A DNA stretch of 64,000 nucleotides, from NCBI GenBank assembly GCA_030141605.1, contig JAQGDQ010000212.1, positions 30,813-94,812 of the forward strand. Direction: 5' to 3'. Shown here piece after piece: positions 37,981 through 49,127 of this stretch. A program made the position numbers and the translations under genes. The notes beneath the pieces are model-generated. The model worked only from the letters and a program-made list of their open reading frames with translations, was not told the origin of the DNA and did no database searches. Every line of letters starts with the position of its first letter. Positions within the stretch are counted from its first letter, which is position 1. This DNA comes from Tubiluchus corallicola (Eukaryota; Priapulida; Priapulimorpha; Priapulimorphida; Tubiluchidae).

Positions 37981-38568
37981 AAAATATTCATATTCATAAT
38001 CATATTCATATTCATGTTCGTGTTCACGCTCATGTTCACGTTTATGTTCACGAATATGTTCATGTTTATGTTGGTGCTCATGTCCATGTCCATGTCCATG
38101 TTCACGTTTACGTCCATGTTCACGTTTATGTTCACGTTTATGTTCACGAATATGTTCATGTTTATGTTGGTGTTCATGTCCATGTCCATGTTCACGTTCA
38201 CGTTTACGTCCATGTTCACGTTTATGTTCACGAATATGTTCATGTTTATGTTGGTGCTCATGTCCATGTCCATGTTCACGTTCACGTTTACGTCCATGTT
38301 CACGTTTATGTTCACGAATATGTTCATGTTTATGTTGGTGCTCATGTCCATGTCCATGTCCATGTTCACGTTCACGTTTACGTCCATGTTCACGTTTATG
38401 TTCACGAATATGTTCATGTTTATGTTGGTGCTCATGTCCATGTCCATGTTCACGTTCACGTTTACGTTCATGTTCACGTTTATGTTCACGAATTTGTTCA
38501 TGTTTATGTTGGTGTTCATGTCCATGTTCATGTTCATATTCATATTCACCTTCATATTCATTCAAACG
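37981..38568. repeat. Minisatellite of TTCATG/TTCACG hexamers with ~85-110 bp higher-order unit
   Basis: Hexamer-based array (TGTTCACGTTTATGTTCACG, GAATATGTTCATGTTTATGT, TGGTGCTCATGTCCATG) with about six higher-order units. It begins directly against the acceptor of the transmembrane exon. Because the unit is hexameric, four frames stay open for 200 codons or more; the minus-strand one in phase with the exon repeats HEHQHKHEHIREHKREH. Confidence 0.92.
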
Positions 38569-38896
38569 TTAATATAAATGCACTCCAGGACAGTAAACGA
38601 AATCGATAAAAGATCCTTAAATTTCTAGATACTTTATCAGATCTCCTAGAAGATCCGACTTCTCACGGGAATATATTGCAGCTTATCAATGTCATAAAGA
38701 ATTTATATTTCGTCCTTTATTAAGTCATAAAAGCCACAAAATAAAATAAAATGACATAAAACCCACGTGCTCATAGACCAGTGACGTACTCCTGAAAACA
38801 ATATCTGAAATGTACTGCAGCTCTAGTTACACTAGTCCGAATTGTTTTCGTTTTTTCAAGATTCTTGTAACTGCTCCAATGATTACCATTAATTAC

Positions 38897-38931
<35 letters not shown>

Positions 38932-39089
38932 CAATTACCATCAACATGGACAACAGCCATATTCCTTATTATTTAAGGAACAACAATGCTTCCTTTGTAA
39001 TAGGTAAAAAGTTCTGTTCTCTTTCAAAACTGCAAACGAAATTTATTTGCGGACGACAAACAGAGCTTGTTATTTTGTAAAAGCAACAA
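38569..39089. other. Kinase-gene intron with a short (CAT)n
   Basis: Unique AT-rich sequence. A (CAT)n run of about 12 units lies at 38898-38932. No exon supported. Confidence 0.5.
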
Positions 39090-40514
39090 TTTGTGCTGCA
39101 ATGAGAGTAGTGTCACTCGGAATAGGAACAGCAGTTAGTGTTGCAAAGACAGTAGTGTCACTAGGGGTAGGAACAGCAGCTAGTGCTGCAAAGACAGTAG
39201 TGCCACTAGGAGTAGGAACAGCAGTTAGTGCTGCAATGAGAGTAGTGCCACTAGGAGTAGGAACAGCAGTTAGTGTTGCAATGAGAGTAGTGCCACTAGG
39301 AGTAGGAACAGCAGTTAGTGCTGCAAAGACAGTAGTGCCACTAGGAGTAGGAATAGCAGTTAGTGCTGCAATGAGAGTAGTGCCACTAGGGGGAGGAATA
39401 GCAGCTATTGCTGCAAAGACAGTAGTGCCACTAGGAGTAGGAACGGCAGTTAGTGCTGCAAAGGCAGTAGTGTCACTAGGAGTAGGAACAGCAGTTAGTG
39501 CTGCAATGAGAGTAGTGTGACTAGGAATAGGAACAGCAGTTAGTGCTGCAAAGGCAGTAGTGTCACTAGGAATAGGAACAGCAGTTAGTGTTGCAATGAG
39601 AGTAGTGCCACTAGGAGTAGGAACAGCAGTTAGTGCTGCAATGAGAGTAGTGCCACTAGGGGTAGGAACAGCAGCTAGTGCTGCAATGAGAGTAGTGTCA
39701 CTAGAGGTAGGAACAGCAGTTAGTGCTGCGATGAGAGTAGTGCCACTAGGGGTAGGAATAGCAGCTAGTGCTGCAATGAGAGTAGTGTCACTAGAGGTAG
39801 GGAACAGCAGTTAGTGCTGCAAAGACAGTAGTGCCACTACAGGTATGAACAGCAGTTAGTGCTGCAATGAGAGTAGTGCCACTAGGAGTAGGAACAGCAG
39901 CTAGTGCTGCAAAGACAGCAGTACCACTAGGGGTAGGAACAGCAGTTAGTGCTGGAAAGACAGTAGTGCCACTAGGAGTAGGAACAGCAGTTAGTGCTGC
40001 AAAGACAGTAGTGCCACTAGGAGTAGGAACAGCAGTTAGTGCTGCAAAGGCAGTAGTGCCACTAGGAGTAGGAACAGCAGTTAGTGCTGCAAAGACAGTA
40101 ATGCCACTACAGGTAGGAACAGCAGTTAGTGCTGCAAAGACAGTAGTGCCACTAGGAGTAGGAACAGCAGTTAGTGCTGCAAAGGCAGTAGTGCCACTAG
40201 GAGTAGGAACAGCAGTTAGTGCTGCAAAGACAGTAATGCCACTACAGGTAGGAACAGCAGTTAGTGCTGCAAAGACAGTAGTGCCACTAGGAGTAGGAAC
40301 AGCAGTTAGTGCTGCAAAGGCAGTAGTGCCACTAGGAGTAGGAACAGCAGTTAGTGCTGCAAAGACAGTAATGCCACTACAGGTAGGAACAGCAGTTAGT
40401 GCTGCAAAGACAGTAGTGCCACTAGGAGTAGGAACAGCAGTTAGTGCTGCAAAGGCAGTAGTGCCACTAGGAGTAGGAACAGCAGTTAGTGCTGCAAAGA
40501 CAGTAATGCCACTA
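39090..40514. repeat. Minisatellite with 45-bp unit, running into an assembly gap
   Basis: Over 30 copies of a 45-bp unit (AGTAGTGCCACTAGGAGTAG, GAACAGCAGTTAGTGCTGCA). From about 39960 it resolves into a 135-bp three-unit higher-order repeat marked by the variant ATGCCACTACAGGTAGG. Both strands are open (plus: repeated VVPLGVGTAVSAAK; minus: SGTTVFAALTAVPTP). No start or splice context supports translation. It is intronic to the kinase gene. Confidence 0.93.
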
Positions 40515-41500
40515 NNNNNNNNNNNNNNNNNNNNNNNNNNNNNNNNNNNNNNNNNNNNNNNNNNNNNNNNNNNNNNNNNNNNNNNNNNNNNNNNNNNNNN
40601 NNNNNNNNNNNNNNNNNNNNNNNNNNNNNNNNNNNNNNNNNNNNNNNNNNNNNNNNNNNNNNNNNNNNNNNNNNNNNNNNNNNNNNNNNNNNNNNNNNNN
40701 NNNNNNNNNNNNNNNNNNNNNNNNNNNNNNNNNNNNNNNNNNNNNNNNNNNNNNNNNNNNNNNNNNNNNNNNNNNNNNNNNNNNNNNNNNNNNNNNNNNN
40801 NNNNNNNNNNNNNNNNNNNNNNNNNNNNNNNNNNNNNNNNNNNNNNNNNNNNNNNNNNNNNNNNNNNNNNNNNNNNNNNNNNNNNNNNNNNNNNNNNNNN
40901 NNNNNNNNNNNNNNNNNNNNNNNNNNNNNNNNNNNNNNNNNNNNNNNNNNNNNNNNNNNNNNNNNNNNNNNNNNNNNNNNNNNNNNNNNNNNNNNNNNNN
41001 NNNNNNNNNNNNNNNNNNNNNNNNNNNNNNNNNNNNNNNNNNNNNNNNNNNNNNNNNNNNNNNNNNNNNNNNNNNNNNNNNNNNNNNNNNNNNNNNNNNN
41101 NNNNNNNNNNNNNNNNNNNNNNNNNNNNNNNNNNNNNNNNNNNNNNNNNNNNNNNNNNNNNNNNNNNNNNNNNNNNNNNNNNNNNNNNNNNNNNNNNNNN
41201 NNNNNNNNNNNNNNNNNNNNNNNNNNNNNNNNNNNNNNNNNNNNNNNNNNNNNNNNNNNNNNNNNNNNNNNNNNNNNNNNNNNNNNNNNNNNNNNNNNNN
41301 NNNNNNNNNNNNNNNNNNNNNNNNNNNNNNNNNNNNNNNNNNNNNNNNNNNNNNNNNNNNNNNNNNNNNNNNNNNNNNNNNNNNNNNNNNNNNNNNNNNN
41401 NNNNNNNNNNNNNNNNNNNNNNNNNNNNNNNNNNNNNNNNNNNNNNNNNNNNNNNNNNNNNNNNNNNNNNNNNNNNNNNNNNNNNNNNNNNNNNNNNNNN
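40515..41500. other. Assembly gap (986 N)
   Basis: A run of N starting inside the 45-bp array. Its right edge is non-repetitive DNA, so the array probably continues into the gap; the gap length may be an estimate. Confidence 0.98.
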
Positions 41501-42777
41501 ATAAGTATAAATGTCAAATAAACTAAATAAACAAAGTGCTATATGCGAAACTGCTTTTAGTATAAGGCCTTTGAAATAAGGCCACAACTCTGAACACATG
41601 ATTGGGATCGGGAAAATGGGGTAGTATAGGGAAAATTATCTTATCGTCTTTTATCTTCCTCAATCTTTCCTTCCCAGAATTCCTTCCTCACAAATCAGTT
41701 GCTTTTATAAAATTTTATCTACGTAAGATCATTAACCCAATAATTTCGCTTTCTCACTACAAAGGGACACGATCGAATGCCACTCTGAACCAATTTGACA
41801 ATCTTTGCTAATGAAATTCGCCCTGAGCTAAATACCTTTCACTGCTTAATTGCGCTTTGCTTTTAACTTAGCAGAGATTGAAGAAAATGTCACTTAGCTC
41901 TGAAACACTAAACATCTTAATTATGGAAAATGACTGCAACTTGGCCAACAGTTTAGCTATAGACTTTGTCCACTTCTCCCGACGAAAAAGTTACGACCAA
42001 TAAATTCATCCGCGAAGGATATTTTATGGCTGATAAATTTCACTTGGGAACATAAATTCCTCTATCGTTTATAACTTTCTTGTAAAGGTTTGTATGGGAA
42101 AGTTAATTTAATAATGTAAAATAATTCCAGTAGGTTTATGATGTTTCTGAAGAGAGTAATTATATCTATGGCTTGGCTAACAATAACGAGACCTAGCTAA
42201 CGGAAATGAATAATTGAATCTGATCAGATAAAATGGCTGACCGGAAATCCGGTGGGAATTACCCGTCATGCATTTGTTTGCAGTATTTTATACTTTATGT
42301 ATTTGGAATCAACTTCTTATGCAGTTTGACGTTCTGCTAAACTGGGATTCATGACTCAGTGAGTGATAAAAGTACTCGATTTGGGTTAGTGTGGCTGGTA
42401 CGGTATCCAACTCATTACAATGAACAATTCTCTAACATGAGGCACTAAACCAACACAGGCGTCGCAGCCACATTCGAAGTACTCCCTCCCCACATGTCTG
42501 TTCAGTCTCCCTCAGCAAGAGAAGTACATTCAGTTAGCAGTTAGTTGAATTAGATCAGGTCGCCGGTAGCCAACCATCCATTTACTGACGTCGCTCGACA
42601 TTGCTTAGCTTCGGTTACTAAACATACAGAGTAACCAAAGTCAGCTATTTACCTTGGGTTACCGAATATTGCAGAGTGAAAAATCTTAGCTTGTGAAAAG
42701 CTCACTTAAACCTCTTATAACTGAATTTTTTGAAGTTAAAAAGTTTTTAATTTGTTAATTAAATTTAAATTCGTCAC
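41501..42777. other. Kinase-gene intron, no distinct feature
   Basis: Unique AT-rich sequence between the gap and the EGF-like exon. A minus-strand stretch near 42440-42490 has clustered Cys codons but no usable splice sites were found. Confidence 0.4.
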
Positions 42778-42915
42778 CTGATATGTTGTGAATGATCGAT
42801 GTCTGATCGCACTCTCCGAATTCGTTCTGAGGTTGAAGTGTATCAGAGCAGATACAAGTTCCGTTGATACACCGCGCCTGTTCGTTACATACGTCCATGC
42901 ACTTGTAATGCATTT
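42778..42915 (-). CDS. Receptor tyrosine kinase, EGF-like ectodomain exon
   Basis: 138 bp, 45 codons plus split codons, phase 1 at both ends. Acceptor caacgtcag, donor ATATCAG|gtgacg. Six cysteines with spacing C-x3-C-x5-C-x4-C-x-C-x12-C: YKCMDVCNEQARCINGTCIC then a loop ending NEFGEC, and DQTSIIHNIS. The C-x-C pair and N-G-x-C are EGF-like features, though the first loops are shorter than in canonical EGF modules. NGT and NIS are N-glycosylation sequons. The last G joins AT of the transmembrane exon to make Asp. It places a disulfide module about 40 residues from the membrane. The acceptor sits at the edge of a minisatellite. Confidence 0.8.
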
Positions 42916-43625
42916 CTGACGTTGGTTGGACGTTCGTGTGCTTGTAGAACGTTTCTAACGTTGTTCAGACGTCCACAGATTTATAGACGATGTCTAACGT
43001 TCTTCAAACGTTCGCTTATTTGTTGATCGTGTATGATGTTATTCGAACATCCACAAATTTATAGACAATGTCTGACGTCGTTCCAACGTCCGCGTATTTG
43101 TAAATCGTTTCTAACGTTGTTTGGACGTTCGTGTACTTGTTGATCTTTTCTGACGTTATTCGATGCAAATTTCTAGACAATATCTCACGTTGTTTGGACG
43201 TTCGTGTACTTGTTGATCTTTTCTGACGTTATTAGATGCAAATTTTTAGACAATATCTCACGTTGGTTATACGTTCGTGTACTTGTTGATCGTTTATGAT
43301 GTTATTCGAACGTCCACAAATTTATAGACAATGTCAGACGTCGTTCAAACGTTCGCATACTTGTAAATCGTTTTTGACGTTGTTTGGATGTTCGTGTACT
43401 TATTGATCTTTTTTGACGTTATTCGATGCAAATTTTTAGACGCTATCTCACGTTGGTTTGACGTTCGCGTACTTGTTGATCGCTTCTGACGTTGTTCAGA
43501 CGAAAAAAAATTTAGACTACGTTTGACGTTATTTAGGCGTTGATCGATTCTGACGTTATTCGAACGTCCACGATATATAGATAATGTCTAACGTTGTTTT
43601 GACGTTCACGCAATTGTAAATGATT
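42916..43625. repeat. ~60-bp degenerate minisatellite abutting the EGF exon acceptor
   Basis: Degenerate units with TTTCTAACGTTGTTxGGACG, TTCGTGTACTTGTTGATC and AAATTTxTAGACAATxTCT. The first unit starts at the splice acceptor itself, so (C/T)TGACGTTG motifs (minus sense CAACGTCAG) recur through the array. Confidence 0.8.
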
Positions 43626-44112
43626 GCTGATGAACCTGAAACGTAAAAAGTTAACATTAGTTCTTCACTGAGTTAGTCAGTTAACTGAAAATGCATTTTA
43701 ATTACTGTTTTACCAACTGGGTGCGACCAAATGGAATTAGGTGCCTCATTAATTAATTAATAAATTTAATTAATAGCAATGAGAATGGATTGTAGTACCC
43801 GAAATTGCAGTATAAACGACATGCATAATTAATGAAAGTAAGACAAGTATGACAAGAGATTATCTGAAAGCAATAGTGATATGCAAATATTTAAAGAATG
43901 ACGTCACATTACACTTGAGTCAGAACTGTTTACTTAGAAGTGTTCACAAGAGTGTCTTTTTCTTCTTTTTCAAGATCTCATTCAATCTGTTGTAGACATT
44001 CAGACATTTGTTAGAGGATTCCAGCCACTCCTACCTGCAGTTAAAAGCGTAAGTTTCTTCACTCCTAAAGATAGATTTGGTTGAAGTTGTTGAACATCTT
44101 TATTTACACTAG
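43626..44112. other. No feature recognised
   Basis: AT-rich. The minus-strand stretch 43960-44060 has short open segments that may be more of the LINE at 44113-44280 but could not be aligned to any motif. Confidence 0.35.
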
Positions 44113-44280
44113 CTATTCACGTTGTTTTTCGTTTACCAGATTGTTTTTGCAAGGTTTTAAGGCTTCCTTTAAGGTGATTCTTACTGGTACTTCATTTGGT
44201 AATCTTAGAAGATGACCTAGCCATCTTAATCCTCGGATCTTGACTTCTGAACTCCAAGAAAAATCTTTCGTTCTTGTGTA
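44113..44280 (-). pseudogene. LINE C-terminal fragment with RWLGH motif
   Basis: The minus strand reads YTRTKDFSWSSEVKIRGLRW followed by LGHLLRLPNEVPVRITLKEA, ending at TAG (44115-44113). R-x-L-R-W-L-G-H-(L/V)-L-R-(L/M)-x is a well-known segment just after the reverse transcriptase in several LINE groups. No reverse transcriptase core is recognisable further upstream, so the copy is truncated. It is a different family from the CR1-like copy at 49-51 kb. Confidence 0.7.
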
Positions 44281-44671
44281 TAAATCTTCATTTTTGATTA
44301 TGTACGGCCATCATATCTTTAAAACTTTCTTTAAAAGACTATAAATGCTTCAATCAGCTTTTCTTCAGTAGTCGTGTCACAAGGTCAAAATTATTATGTT
44401 CTAATGAAAATCTTAATAATAATCTTAATTATTAACTCTTATTAGTTAGTAAGTAAGTAATAACTCTTAATTATTACAACTAATTATTAAAATTTAACTA
44501 CATGTAAATGTTGTTAAGCTTGAGCATGGTAAGTGTACATTGTATTACTCAGTGGCTATGCTTTGTAATATTCTTCTAAATCATATGAAAGACGCACCAT
44601 TTTTACATACTTTCAAAATATTTATTAAAACTTATTTTTTTGTGTATTGAATAGGCTAACATCAGACATCA

Positions 44672-44842
<171 letters not shown>

Positions 44843-45087
44843 CAACAATAACAATAATATTCTTTTTTTAAAGTCAACATTTAACAAACACTTATATCTC
44901 GTAATTAATATCTTTATTTAATAAAATTTGTTTCAGCTTACTTTGTGACGAACTTAATTTTACGTTTCTTTTAATACTAATTATGACTTCATTATTATCT
45001 GACAATTATTTTATTCTGTTGGAAAATCACGAACATATCTATTGTAATGTAATAAATATATGCAGTGTAATGAATGAAATGTATATA

Positions 45088-45090
<3 letters not shown>

Positions 45091-45133
<43 letters not shown>
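45091..45133. repeat. (AT)n microsatellite
   Basis: About 21 AT units. Confidence 0.95.
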
Positions 45134-45134
<1 letters not shown>

Positions 45135-45246
45135 TAAGCACTGAATGCACTATCCTCATATAAGATGAGTATTAATTACTATTACTATAAATGCAAAAGA
45201 AAAAATACAAAATTTTCTTTTAACTTTATGCTAGTCTTATTAATGT

Positions 45247-45470
45247 CTAAAGTGGCGTTAACGTAATATGCGATGCGGATGCGTTTTGCGGGGAGTGGAA
45301 TAGAATAAATTAGTTTATATTATTTTAAATGCACCCGTTCTGCAGCTGCGGATGCGTTATTCTTTATCTGCAGCTATTTCCTACTGATTTTTTCCGAAAT
45401 ATGTTCTGCATAAATAAACGCATCCGCATCCGCATCCTCGTCCCTATCTGGGTCAACACCACTTTAAACT
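45247..45470. mobile_element. Short MITE with GC-rich inverted ends
   Basis: The left end TCTAAAGTGGCGTTAACG...GATGCGGATGCG and the right end CGCATCCGCATCC...GTCAACACCACTTTAAA are complementary over about 40 bases with gaps. About 225 bp in total, AT-rich centre. The superfamily is not assigned. Confidence 0.6.
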
Positions 45471-46285
45471 ATACGGTTGGTTAAAGTTTCGCGCACCACG
45501 TCATTGCTACAAGAACAACGCCCCTTTCGTGTTGAACGCTTTCTTTTAAATTATGACGTGATCCACTGCATGCAATAGTTGGAATTTCTTGGTAGCAATT
45601 TGCAACTCTTTGCAACAATTGAGTTCCAATGGATGCACTTCTAAGCAATTTCTTGGTGCAATTATTGCAAAAGCAATTTCTTTGCAAATGAATGTAGATG
45701 CAGTTTTCCTGTAATAAACCTTTACGTACTGCAAGAATTTTTTGGCTACTGTTAAAAAATATTTACTGTAGTAGGCCAGTAATTTCCACTTAAAAGTATG
45801 AATGTGACGTCACGCCTGGATTCTTTGCTAGTGAATGCAATTCGTGCAACTTTAAGTAATATCTTGCAATTGGGTGCAAGTTGATGCAATAGGCAGTTTG
45901 GCATCTGCAAACGTACCTGTCCCGAATTTGCAGAATATTAAACAGCATTAACTTGCACCTAATTGCAAAACATTATTTATTAGTGCACGATGTCGCATTT
46001 CGTGGTAAAAATTGCTTACCATTGCATTAAGATGCGTGCTTACAAATGTAGCACACCCAGCATTTGCAAGGTGTAGGTGTTTGTTTGCCATCGCACGCGT
46101 TTTAATGCAACGGTAAGCAATTCTTTGCAAAAAATGTGACATCTCGCACTAGTAAGTAACTTTTTGCAATTGGGTGCAAGTTTATGCACTTTCCAGTTTC
46201 ACATTGTTTCACATTTTACAACTTGAGGAATTTATGAACAGTACTTTCCAAATGAACGCAACTCAATGCACATCCTTGAAACTCT
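45471..46285. repeat. TTGCAA/TGCAAT-rich degenerate region
   Basis: Across about 600 bp TTGCAA, GCAATT, TTGGTGCAA and their complements occur at unusual density in both orientations, without a clear period. It may be a decayed palindromic element or old inverted duplication. No gene is supported; short frames on both strands are repeat-driven. Confidence 0.45.
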
Positions 46286-46920
46286 ACGACAGACTTAGGT
46301 CAGCGCGTCCTTCTTCAATTCCTTACAATTGGATCAGACACAGAGAGCTTGCTTGAACTTTGTCGTAACAAGTTTTTATCCTGATAAGTTTAAGCTGCGC
46401 TACACCTGTCCAAATAATCGCTTTACTGATCAGACTGGCTTAGCGAAAACGCGCTTTTTAACGACAGACTTAGGTCAGCGCGTCCTTCTTCAATTCCTTA
46501 CAATTGGATCAAACTAAGAGAGCTTGCTTGAACTTTGTCGTAACAAGTTTTTATCCGGATAAGTTTAAGCTGCGCTACACCTGTCCAAATAATCGCTTTA
46601 CTGATCAGACTGGCTTAGCGAAAACGCGCTTTTTAACGACAGACTTAGGTCAGCGCGTCCCTCTTCAATTCCTTACAATTGGATCAGACACAGAGAGCTT
46701 GCTTGAACTTTGTCGTAACACGTTTTTACCCCGGATAAGTTTAAGCTGAGCTACACCTGTCCAAATAATCGCTTTACTGATCAGACTGCCTTAGCGAAAA
46801 CGCGCTTTTTAATCCAAGTTTTTATCCGGATAACTTTAAGCTGCGCTACACCTGTCCAAATAATCGCTTTACTGATCAGACTGGCTTAGCGAAAACGCGC
46901 TTTTTAATCCAACTAAACGC
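46286..46920. repeat. Tandem repeat, 175-bp unit
   Basis: Three copies start at about 46286, 46461 and 46636 (ACGACAGACTTAGGTCAGCG) and a shorter fourth unit covers 46806-46920. Copies are nearly identical, so the array is recent. Its size is in the satellite-monomer range. Frames inside (for example 46504-46749) are by-products. Confidence 0.9.
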
Positions 46921-47189
46921 ATCGGGGAAAATACATCTCCATTACTAGACATAAAAGTAGCAACTCGGAGCGTCATTAGTGTTACAGACCATCATCTGAA
47001 GACACGACTGATCGTGTCGTAACACGTTATTGACAGCAGAGACAGACATTAAAGTAATAGTAGCAGAGCGATAAATCCAAAGAGGTTCCCAACTACGCTT
47101 TTGTACGTGAAACCTCTTTTTGTTAAGCCTGAAAACTGCGAAGTCGGTTGCATATCATCTGATTCAGCAAAAAATGAGATCATTGATAC
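46921..47189. other. No feature recognised
   Basis: Unique sequence between two tandem arrays. Confidence 0.35.
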
Positions 47190-48190
47190 ACAAATAATTG
47201 GTTTTGTGAAATGGATTAAGGGGTGATGATGACGTAATTTGGCCACTTCGTGTGTTACGACGTCAATAATTGATTTTGTGTAATGGATTGAGTGGTACTG
47301 ATGACGTAATTTGGCCACTTCTTGTGTTCCAAGGCCACTAATCATACCGCCAAATGAAAGCCCACATATGTGAAATGGACAGAGGGCTACTGATGACAGA
47401 ATTTGGCCACTTTTTGTGTTCCAAGGCCACTAATCATACCGCCAAATGAAAGCCCAAATATGTGAAATGGACAGAGGGGTACAAATGACCTAATTTGGCC
47501 ACTTCGTGCGTTCCAAGGCCACTAATCATAATACGAAATGAAAGCCCACATATGTGAAATGGACAGAGGGCTACTGATGACAGAATCTGGCCACTTTTTG
47601 TGTTCCAAGGCCACTAATCATCCCGCCAAATGAAAGCCCAAATATGTGAAATGGACAGAGGGGTACAAATGACCTAATGTGGCCACTTCGTGCGTTCCAA
47701 GGCCACTAATCATAATACGAAATGAAAGCCCACATATGTGAAATGGACAGAGGGCTACTGATGACAGAATTTGGCCACTTCTTGTGTTCCAAGGCCACTA
47801 ATCATACCGCCAAATGAAAGCCCAAATATGTGAAATGGACAGAGGGGTACAAATGACCTAATTTGGCCACTTCGTGCGTTCCAAGGTCATTAATCATACT
47901 ACCAAATGAAAGCCCACATATGTGAAATGGACAGAGGGCTACTGATAACGTAATTTACCTCTTCGTGTGTTCCAAGGCCACTAATCATACCACAAAATGA
48001 AAGCCCACATATGTGAAATGGACAGAGGGCTACTGATGACGTAATTTGACCACTTCGTATGTTCCAAGGCCACTAATCATACCACCGAATGAAAGCCCAC
48101 ATATGTAAAATGGACAGAGGGCTACTGATGACGTAATTTGACCACTTCGTGTGTTCCAAGGTCACGAATCACACCACAAAATGAAAACCT
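47190..48190. repeat. Minisatellite with 92-bp unit and two-unit higher order
   Basis: About 11 copies at 92-bp spacing (starts at 47327, 47419, 47511) with TTCCAAGGCCACTAATCAT, CAAATGAAAGCCCA and ATGTGAAATGGACAGAGG. Units alternate (GGGCTACTGATGACAG versus GGGGTACAAATGACC), giving a 184-bp higher-order repeat in the middle. Both edges are more diverged. Confidence 0.92.
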
Positions 48191-48694
48191 ACGTATAAGT
48201 TCATATTAGTCCCTACTAGTACCCAAGCGTCTCTCTGTGAACGTTTTGGAGTTATAAGCCTCCATAGCGCAGGAACATTTCTTGACCTTTTAATGTCCCG
48301 GAACAGCATGGCCAAATTGCAAATTTTCATGATTAAGTAATTAAGGCATTTACTGATTATGTTGAAGACACGATGAACAATGTACTATGTAATGATCATA
48401 TCATTAAAAATGAGGCATATCATTAAGAATGACAACTTATTTCAAATATTAATCATTGAAGTTTTCATTTAAATAACTGAAATAACTAACAGGAAGATTT
48501 AATAATGTTTGTTTTATCAGTAATTGTTTTGTTTGTCTGTAGTGTCATCATATTTCAAAATTGAAATTGTATGTATGTCTTGTTTTTTCTTGTATTGTAC
48601 ATAATTTTGGCACTAATAAATATTATTATTATAAAGAAGAATTATTTCTGAAAGTTTGGCAGCTGTATTCAGCCAGAGAGCTATTTTCCGCTAA
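48191..48694. other. No feature recognised
   Basis: AT-rich unique sequence. Confidence 0.4.
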
Positions 48695-49014
48695 CAATTC
48701 AATTCAATTCAATTCAAGTTTTTATTTGGATAACTAAGACCATTTAAAATACAAATACTGTACTAAAATGAAATAAAATACAATGAAATAAAAATTACAA
48801 GAGTAAATATATGTACAGGACTAGTAAATTAAGAGCTAATAAATTTTAAAGGCTATTTATGTAATAATTTGTTCCATTTCACAAAAAATCAAGATTTGAC
48901 AAGTCTATGTGAGTTAATAATAGCAGTTATAATACTATTGCCAGTATTCAGTAGTAAGCTATTTCGAACGCTATAATTCGAACAGATCGGATTATATTAT
49001 TATATGATTATAAT
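48695..49014 (-). mobile_element. Probable LINE 3' end with (TTGAA)n tail
   Basis: In the minus sense this AT-rich non-coding sequence ends in four TTGAA units (CAATT/AATTC on the plus strand at 48695-48715). A short tandem tail suggests another CR1/L2-type 3' terminus, coding part absent. Confidence 0.4.
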
Positions 49015-49127
49015 AAGACTCTTCACAGTTCTAGTGATTGACGATGATCGTGAAAAGGTCAAAGGTTAAGTGTACCAGACAACGCATTTGTGTACACTTG
49101 ACAACGCCTCGCAGCCTATGCTGTAAT

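Noticed and set aside
37558-38565. Single 335-residue minus-strand protein covering the array and the transmembrane exon
   Set aside because: The first ~197 residues are translation of a hexamer minisatellite. A good acceptor at 37974 with the correct phase for the EGF-like exon explains the coding part.
40515-41500. Long frames (300-600 codons) on both strands
   Set aside because: They consist of N translated as X and of the adjoining 45-bp repeat.
43960-44060. Minus-strand stretch after a CTGCAG acceptor as an extra ectodomain exon
   Set aside because: It adjoins a LINE C-terminal fragment, has few cysteines, and its frame does not end at a phase-1 donor.
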